A stretch of 35,860 nucleotides of DNA, from the NCBI GenBank assembly GCA_021775095.1, contig JAJFII010000094.1, forward strand, positions 1-35,860. The letters are read 5' to 3'. Made by a program: the position numbers and the translations under genes. Of the stretch, positions 31,962-35,860 are shown in pieces (position 1 is the first letter of the stretch; each line of letters starts with the position of its first letter). The notes under the pieces were generated by a model, which searched no databases, was not told the origin of the DNA, and saw only the letters and a list, made by a program, of their open reading frames with translations. This DNA is from Rhodospirillales bacterium (GTDB taxonomy: Bacteria; Pseudomonadota; Alphaproteobacteria; Rhodospirillales; Casp-alpha2).

Positions 31962-33290
31962 TTAACTGAATTCTTGCTTCAGGTTATCCCACTTGTCGCC
32001 AGCCTTGGTCATTGCGTCTTGCGGACTGACCTTGCCGACAATGGCGGCCTGCCAGGACGAAGCATTTGTTTCCTGCCATTCGCCATACCAAGGGGTCACC
32101 ACGTCGGATTTAAGCGCCAGCGCCTGTTGCGCCTTAATCATCTCAACGTCGGCGTAGCTGTTGTAGGATGCCTGAACATCTTTGTCATTGAACAACGGCT
32201 TTACCCCAAAGCCGGCACCGATATCGGTGAACAGGTATTTCTGGAACTTGTAGGCGCCGTTGGCACGACCACCAAACCACTCAATCAGTTTTGCCGTCCG
32301 TTCGGCATGGGCCTGATTGGCGGCGGTTGCGGAACTCATCCCATGGAAACGCATCCAGCCGACGGTGTTGTGCGCCCCCCCATTGCTACTGGGCATGAGA
32401 ACCTGTTTGCAACGACCGGCAATTTGCGATTGCTTGGGATCGTTGATCGGGCGCATACGGTATTTGGGTTCCAGAGCAAAAGCGTGATTGCCTGACTGGA
32501 AAGCCTTAAGGCCGGTCAGTTCACCAGTCTCCACACAGGCGGGAGAAACAATTTTATGCTTGTGAACGGCGTCCACCACCCATTGCAGTGCGGCGACCGC
32601 ACCTTCGGTAGGCGACTGCATGGCGGCATTACCTTTTTCGTCGGTAAAACGGCCACCGTGGGAATAAACCATGGCAGCGAGGAAGTTCATCAACCAACTT
32701 TCATTTGCCAACGCCAGCATCAACGGATACTCGGAAATACCAGCGGATTTGATCTTCAAACATTGCTCAGTAACCTCATCCCACGTCGCGGGAGGCGCAT
32801 CGATCCCAGCCTTTTTAAGGGCGTCTTCGTCATACAGAAATGCCATGAAATCCGTGTAGTAGGTTAGGCCATATTGCATGCCCTTATAGGTCATGGAATC
32901 ATTGCAGAAGTCTTCGGCTTCGTCATTATACTTCATCAGGTTGTCAAATTTGTTGATCGGTGCGATCCAGCCGGCATCGGCAAATTCCGGCAGCCAGGCA
33001 TCGGACACCCACATCATATCGAGCGGCGCAGCACCGACAAATTTAGTGATGATATTGTCACGATAATTGGACCAAGGTGCATTGGCGTAATCAACGTCAA
33101 TGCCAATCGATTTTTCAAATTCAGCGACATGGCTTTTGACCAGGTCAACAGCTGCTGACCACGCCATGAAGTTGACGGTATCGCCTGCAGCGAATGCCCG
33201 GTTAATCAGCCCGCTTGAGCCCAATGCACCGACAGCTGCGGAAACTTTAAGAAACTCGCGACGCGCGAGCTTGCTAACGTATTTGGCCAT
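31962..33290 (-). CDS. Extracellular solute-binding protein (family 1) with Tat-type signal
   Basis: This 442-residue periplasmic receptor of the importer is the first gene of the seven-gene operon. The N-terminus contains a twin-arginine motif ARREFLKVSAAVG (9-21) and a cleavable segment ending near AFAAG (33-37), so export is probably by the Tat pathway as a folded protein. The body looks like sugar-class SBP family 1 (TWDEVTEQCLKIKSAG, GGRFTDEKGNAAMQSPT). The ligand cannot be read from the sequence. Coupling to a molybdenum hydroxylase suggests it is the enzyme's substrate or a precursor. Confidence 0.92.
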   Translation of the reverse strand: MAKYVSKLARREFLKVSAAVGALGSSGLINRAFAAGDTVNFMAWSAAVDLVKSHVAEFEKSIGIDVDYANAPWSNYRDNIITKFVGAAPLDMMWVSDAWLPEFADAGWIAPINKFDNLMKYNDEAEDFCNDSMTYKGMQYGLTYYTDFMAFLYDEDALKKAGIDAPPATWDEVTEQCLKIKSAGISEYPLMLALANESWLMNFLAAMVYSHGGRFTDEKGNAAMQSPTEGAVAALQWVVDAVHKHKIVSPACVETGELTGLKAFQSGNHAFALEPKYRMRPINDPKQSQIAGRCKQVLMPSSNGGAHNTVGWMRFHGMSSATAANQAHAERTAKLIEWFGGRANGAYKFQKYLFTDIGAGFGVKPLFNDKDVQASYNSYADVEMIKAQQALALKSDVVTPWYGEWQETNASSWQAAIVGKVSPQDAMTKAGDKWDNLKQEFS

Positions 33291-33367
33291 GACTTTACCC
33301 CTTTTTCTGTGTTCCTGAAGTACGCATTACTGGAAGTCGCCTGAAAAATCATAATGAAAGAATGGGT

Positions 33368-33404
33368 AAAATATCAGATACCACATTTGTCGTCAACTGA
33401 CGAC
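33368..33404 (-). promoter_or_regulatory. Promoter and operator of the importer-hydroxylase operon
   Basis: A perfect palindrome GTCGTCA-AC-TGACGAC occupies 33389-33404. On the minus strand TTGACG (33396-33391), lying inside it, is a good -35 box, and TATTTT (33373-33368) lies exactly 17 bp downstream as -10. Repressor binding to the palindrome would block the promoter. The solute-binding protein ATG is about 78 nt further on. The same palindrome occurs beside the tetR gene at 34244-34259. Confidence 0.75.
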
Positions 33405-33424
33405 TTATGAGTTGAATAAAGTCC

Positions 33425-33440
33425 GTAATCAATTGACGGC
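33425..33440. promoter_or_regulatory. Possible degenerate second operator half-palindrome
   Basis: GTAATCAATTGACGGC matches the operator at 33389-33404 at 12 of 16 positions, with its centre 36 bp upstream. It could be an auxiliary repressor site. The match is weak enough to be chance. Confidence 0.35.
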
Positions 33441-33501
33441 GAATGTTGATTACTAAGGGACGGTTAGGTTTTGCTATCGGTATTGCCTGCCATCCCAGTA
33501 C

Positions 33502-34188
33502 TTATTCGCCATTGGGCGGATTACTTTCTTCTAACACCACAGGTAAACCGGCAACAAAGCTGGTGACGTGCGCTTTGATCATTCGCGCGTGGGGCACCGT
33601 ATGGGGGCCGTGGTAAATGTGACGACGGATTGCCAGGTGTGAGATTGTGCCATGTAAATTCCAACCCAGCTCACGCTTAAAATCCTGCTCACCGGGAGGC
33701 TCAAGCTTTAGCTCAAAACAGGCTTCATCGACGATGGTTTCGAGTAATTGCACGAGGATTGCGGAAATATAATTGGGTGCCATATCGCCTTCAGCCAAGG
33801 AAGAATAGAGGAAAAGCCTAAGCCACCTGCGGGTTAAAACCTTATCGTAATAGTTCCCATAAAAATCGGTCAGTCGTTGTTTAATCGGTAATTTTCGATC
33901 TGTCAGATTGCCCAGCCAAGCCCCCTCGAAGGGCCCAAGGATGGTGCGCGCATAGACCTCGGCCTGTAGTGCGGCCTTGGTTGGGAAGAAGCGATAGAGC
34001 AGACGCTGGGAAATTCCACAAGCCGTTGCCAGCTCGCGGGTTTGCCCTGTCAAACCGTATTCGGCGAAAAAATCAGCTGCGTGAGTGAGGATTTGTTCGC
34101 GACGTTCGGCGCGCGGCATACGCACCCCGGTTTTAGCGCGAGCTTTGCGTTTTGGCGCCTTCATAAGTTTGGTGGATCGTGCCTGCAT
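33502..34188 (-). CDS. TetR-family transcriptional regulator
   Basis: This 228-residue regulator has a basic N-terminal tail (1-30), a TetR DNA-binding domain (about 27-75) with recognition region ATACGISQRLLYRFFPTK, and an all-helical ligand domain. It sits between the importer-hydroxylase operon and a divergent NIPSNAP-CoxG-like pair. The palindrome at 34244-34259, 55 bp upstream of its start, and its twin in the importer promoter make it the likely local repressor of all three units. The inducer is unknown, presumably the transported compound or its product. Confidence 0.92.
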   Translation of the reverse strand: MQARSTKLMKAPKRKARAKTGVRMPRAERREQILTHAADFFAEYGLTGQTRELATACGISQRLLYRFFPTKAALQAEVYARTILGPFEGAWLGNLTDRKLPIKQRLTDFYGNYYDKVLTRRWLRLFLYSSLAEGDMAPNYISAILVQLLETIVDEACFELKLEPPGEQDFKRELGWNLHGTISHLAIRRHIYHGPHTVPHARMIKAHVTSFVAGLPVVLEESNPPNGE

Positions 34189-34243
34189 TCTTTTTATTCT
34201 CCTTGGCCAATATCACTGCAACAGAGTGAACCATCTTAAAGTA

Positions 34244-34259
34244 GTCGTCAAATGATGAC
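34244..34259. promoter_or_regulatory. TetR operator in the tetR-NIPSNAP divergent region
   Basis: GTCGTCA-AA-TGATGAC is a 16-bp palindrome with one mismatch. It equals the importer operator at 33389-33404 except at the two-base centre and one arm base. It lies between the tetR start (34188) and the NIPSNAP start (34335). A candidate -10, TATTAT, is at 34289-34294 for the rightward genes. Confidence 0.72.
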
Positions 34260-34334
34260 ATAATGACTTTTATCTTCATCGTTTGTGGTATTATGATGTC
34301 GGTAGCTTAAAATTTTATTTGGAATGCCATTGCC

Positions 34335-34646
34335 ATGATCTATGAACATCGAACTTACCGGGTCACCCCAGGTACGCTACCGGAATTTATGCAGCTTTAT
34401 GATGAACATGTTTTCCCCGTGATCAGTCGTTACGCCAAATTGATCACCGCCGGTGCGACGGAATCAGGAACCTTAAATTCAGCCGTGTTCATATGGGCCT
34501 ATGACGGCTTTGGCGAACGCAGCGAACAACGCGGCAAGCTGGCTGCCGATCCTGATTGGGGCCAGGCGGTTGGAAAAATCGTTCCCTACCTGGTCCACCA
34601 GGAAAGCTTTTTTCTGGCCCCGGCAGCCTTTTCCCCCGACAAATAG
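34335..34646 (+). CDS. NIPSNAP family protein
   Basis: This 103-residue ferredoxin-like (dimeric alpha/beta barrel) protein begins MIYEHRTYRVTPGTLPEFMQ, a typical NIPSNAP start, with a conserved VFIWAYDGFGERSEQRGKL centre. Bacterial NIPSNAP proteins are small, and their biochemical role is not settled; many sit in catabolic operons. It is 48 nt upstream of a CoxG-like gene on the same strand. Confidence 0.88.
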   Translation: MIYEHRTYRVTPGTLPEFMQLYDEHVFPVISRYAKLITAGATESGTLNSAVFIWAYDGFGERSEQRGKLAADPDWGQAVGKIVPYLVHQESFFLAPAAFSPDK

Positions 34647-34694
34647 GATGGCATTTAACCCGCTCACGGATCCACCACGCGATGGAATTTTAAT

Positions 34695-35315
34695 ATGGAT
34701 TTGACCGGTGAATATCTTATAGATGCCTCCCGTCAGGATGTATGGGATGGGCTCAATAATACTGAAGTCTTGAAACTGTGCATTCCCGGTTGCGAAGAAC
34801 TGGAAAAGCAGTCGGACACTCATTTCGTTGCCAAGGTGACAATAAAAGTTGGCGCCGTGAAAGCACGTCTAAAGGGAAATGTTGAACTCTCTGATATGGA
34901 CGCCCCCAACAGCTATACGATTTCCGGTCAAGGCCAGGGTGGTGTTGCAGGTTTTGCCAAGGGTGGCGCCAAGGTTAGTTTGATGGACGCTGATGTCGGC
35001 GGCACGGTTCTACGATATGAAGCCAATGCCGAGCTTGGCGGTAAGCTGGCCGCAGTGGGTTCGCGAGCCATTCATGGGATTTCCAAAAAGTTGGCCGATG
35101 ACTTTTTTGGTAAATTTTCAGCCCACCTGGCAGGTGATCCCCCCGGGCACCCGCCAACCGTCACCCAACAAGATTCGCATTCAATATCACCCGTTCCTGA
35201 TCGCACACTTACGTCAGGCGTAACCCGTGATTTCACCGGAACGGCCCGTGATATCCTTTGGCTGGTCATCGGAATCGCAACGGGTGTCGCAGTGACAATG
35301 GCTTATTTTAACTAG
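34695..35315 (+). CDS. CoxG-like SRPBCC protein with C-terminal membrane anchor
   Basis: This 206-residue protein has an N-terminal SRPBCC/START-like fold typical of CO dehydrogenase subunit G (CoxG): MDLTGEYLIDASRQDVWDGL start, VLKLCIPGCEEL and GQGQGGVAGFAKGGAKVSL. A variable linker (about 150-185) leads to a C-terminal transmembrane helix (LWLVIGIATGVAVTMAYF). In Oligotropha, CoxG tethers the soluble CO dehydrogenase to the membrane, so a similar anchoring role for the molybdenum hydroxylase encoded at 25122-28851 is likely. It is encoded divergently from, and not within, that operon, but both share an operator. Confidence 0.9.
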   Translation: MDLTGEYLIDASRQDVWDGLNNTEVLKLCIPGCEELEKQSDTHFVAKVTIKVGAVKARLKGNVELSDMDAPNSYTISGQGQGGVAGFAKGGAKVSLMDADVGGTVLRYEANAELGGKLAAVGSRAIHGISKKLADDFFGKFSAHLAGDPPGHPPTVTQQDSHSISPVPDRTLTSGVTRDFTGTARDILWLVIGIATGVAVTMAYFN

Positions 35316-35470
35316 GGGTCAGGACCACTAGCCAGAAAGATTCATGAAAAGGTTCCGCTGTAATCCAATAATACGTTATAATTCATTTGCTTAAGTCGAA
35401 TTTAACAGGCAGATCAACGATCACAGATTGTACCTCTTTAAATTTTGAATTTCCAGCCTGTCGCAACCGT
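35316..35470. other. Non-coding flank 3' of the CoxG-like gene
   Basis: CTAGGGGTC (35312-35320) and GACCACTAG (35323-35331) form a 9-bp stem, with one mismatch, around the CoxG-like stop codon. The GGGTCAGGACC core resembles the end of the MITE-like element at 21228. There is no gene in this stretch. Confidence 0.4.
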
Positions 35471-35785
35471 CGGCTGGCAGTTGATTTCCCCGCTGGTGAC
35501 ATTACCCGTAACGCCGGAGTTTTGTGCGGTGTCAGGCGGACCGGATTTCGGGCCTGACAGGTTTGGTCGCTCGGTGGCTTCGTGACGATCGCCAGTGGGG
35601 CTATGGACCTGCACTGGGTTATGAGGATGTCAACGATCCCGCACAGGTGCGCCACAGCCTGGCCTTACAGACGGCGGCGGATCGGGCGGGCCCGCCCATC
35701 GACCCTGAGCCGCTTTGAGAACACCGCCGATCAGCATTGGGCCTGGATCATTGACGAGGATTTGCAGTCATCCAACAAAAACAGC
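35471..35785 (+). pseudogene. Decayed IS1380-family transposase
   Basis: Blocks of an IS1380-type transposase occur in order but in at least three reading frames: DFPAGDITRNAGVL (35483-35524), then LTGLVARWLRDDRQ and ALGYEDVNDPAQVRHSLALQ (to about 35675), then PSTLSRFENTADQHWAW (about 35700-35750). Frameshifts separate the blocks, and part of the N-terminal region is missing. The downstream text to the window end shows no further match, so either the gene is truncated or it continues beyond. It is not functional. Confidence 0.75.
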
Positions 35786-35860
35786 AGGGTCAAAAAAAGT
35801 CCACTGAAAATATTTCTGGGTAGAGATGGGTGAAGAAAAACACTTGAAATAGAGCCTCCA

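Noticed and set aside
35383-35655. Minus-strand open frame over the IS1380 remnant
   Set aside because: It is a shadow of the decayed transposase on the other strand, whose motifs are recognisable.
1-35860. CRISPR array, rRNA or tRNA gene
   Set aside because: No regular spaced repeats, cloverleaf-like segments or rRNA motifs were noticed on either strand by eye. A covariance-model scan would settle this.

Overview
The window looks like a chromosomal segment of an alphaproteobacterium, most likely Rhodospirillales. This rests on a tandem DUF2336 pair, a DUF1127 protein, the dapD-dapE-truA neighbourhood, a membrane-anchored c-type cytochrome next to kdsB and pheA, and moderate GC with divergent short operons. 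No rRNA, tRNA or CRISPR array was recognised. The species call is inference.

Region 1 (1-3829) is an accessory island. It opens with a fragment of a dispersed repeat that recurs at 21280-21319. Next comes an ISAs1-family element (41-1244) whose transposase has an in-frame TAG. Then there is a two-gene restriction-modification pair (C5-cytosine methyltransferase plus GIY-YIG nuclease) and the 5' stub of an IS3-family element.

Region 2 (3830-8778) is for hydroxyproline use. A leftward operon encodes a DapA-family deaminase, a D-amino-acid dehydrogenase-type flavoprotein and hydroxyproline 2-epimerase (trans-4-hydroxy-L-proline route). A divergent rightward pair encodes the large and small subunits of aconitase X (cis-3-hydroxy-L-proline dehydratase route). 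The final aldehyde dehydrogenase, the pyrroline-2-carboxylate reductase and a transporter are not in the window.

Region 3 (8786-21188) is mostly core metabolism: hisN, a cytochrome c, kdsB, pheA, a pyrimidine-nucleotidase-like HAD protein, dapD, dapE, two membrane proteins and truA. It is interrupted by a leftward operon of a PAS-GAF-GGDEF diguanylate cyclase and two tandem DUF2336 proteins (12060-16403).

Region 4 (21228-25110) has a 269-bp MITE-like element, a DUF1127 protein with a good terminator, and a TPR/O-GlcNAc-transferase-like (SPINDLY) protein with six nearly identical 102-bp TPR units.

Region 5 (25122-35315) is the most novel-looking part. A seven-gene leftward operon couples a CUT1-type (sugar-type) ABC importer to a three-subunit molybdenum hydroxylase of the CO-dehydrogenase/xanthine-dehydrogenase superfamily. 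Upstream lie a TetR regulator and, divergently, a NIPSNAP protein and a membrane-anchored CoxG-like protein. A shared palindrome (GTCGTCA-NN-TGAYGAC) overlaps a predicted -35 box of the transporter operon and lies between tetR and the NIPSNAP gene, which suggests one TetR-controlled uptake and oxidation regulon with an unknown substrate. The window ends in a decayed IS1380-family transposase.
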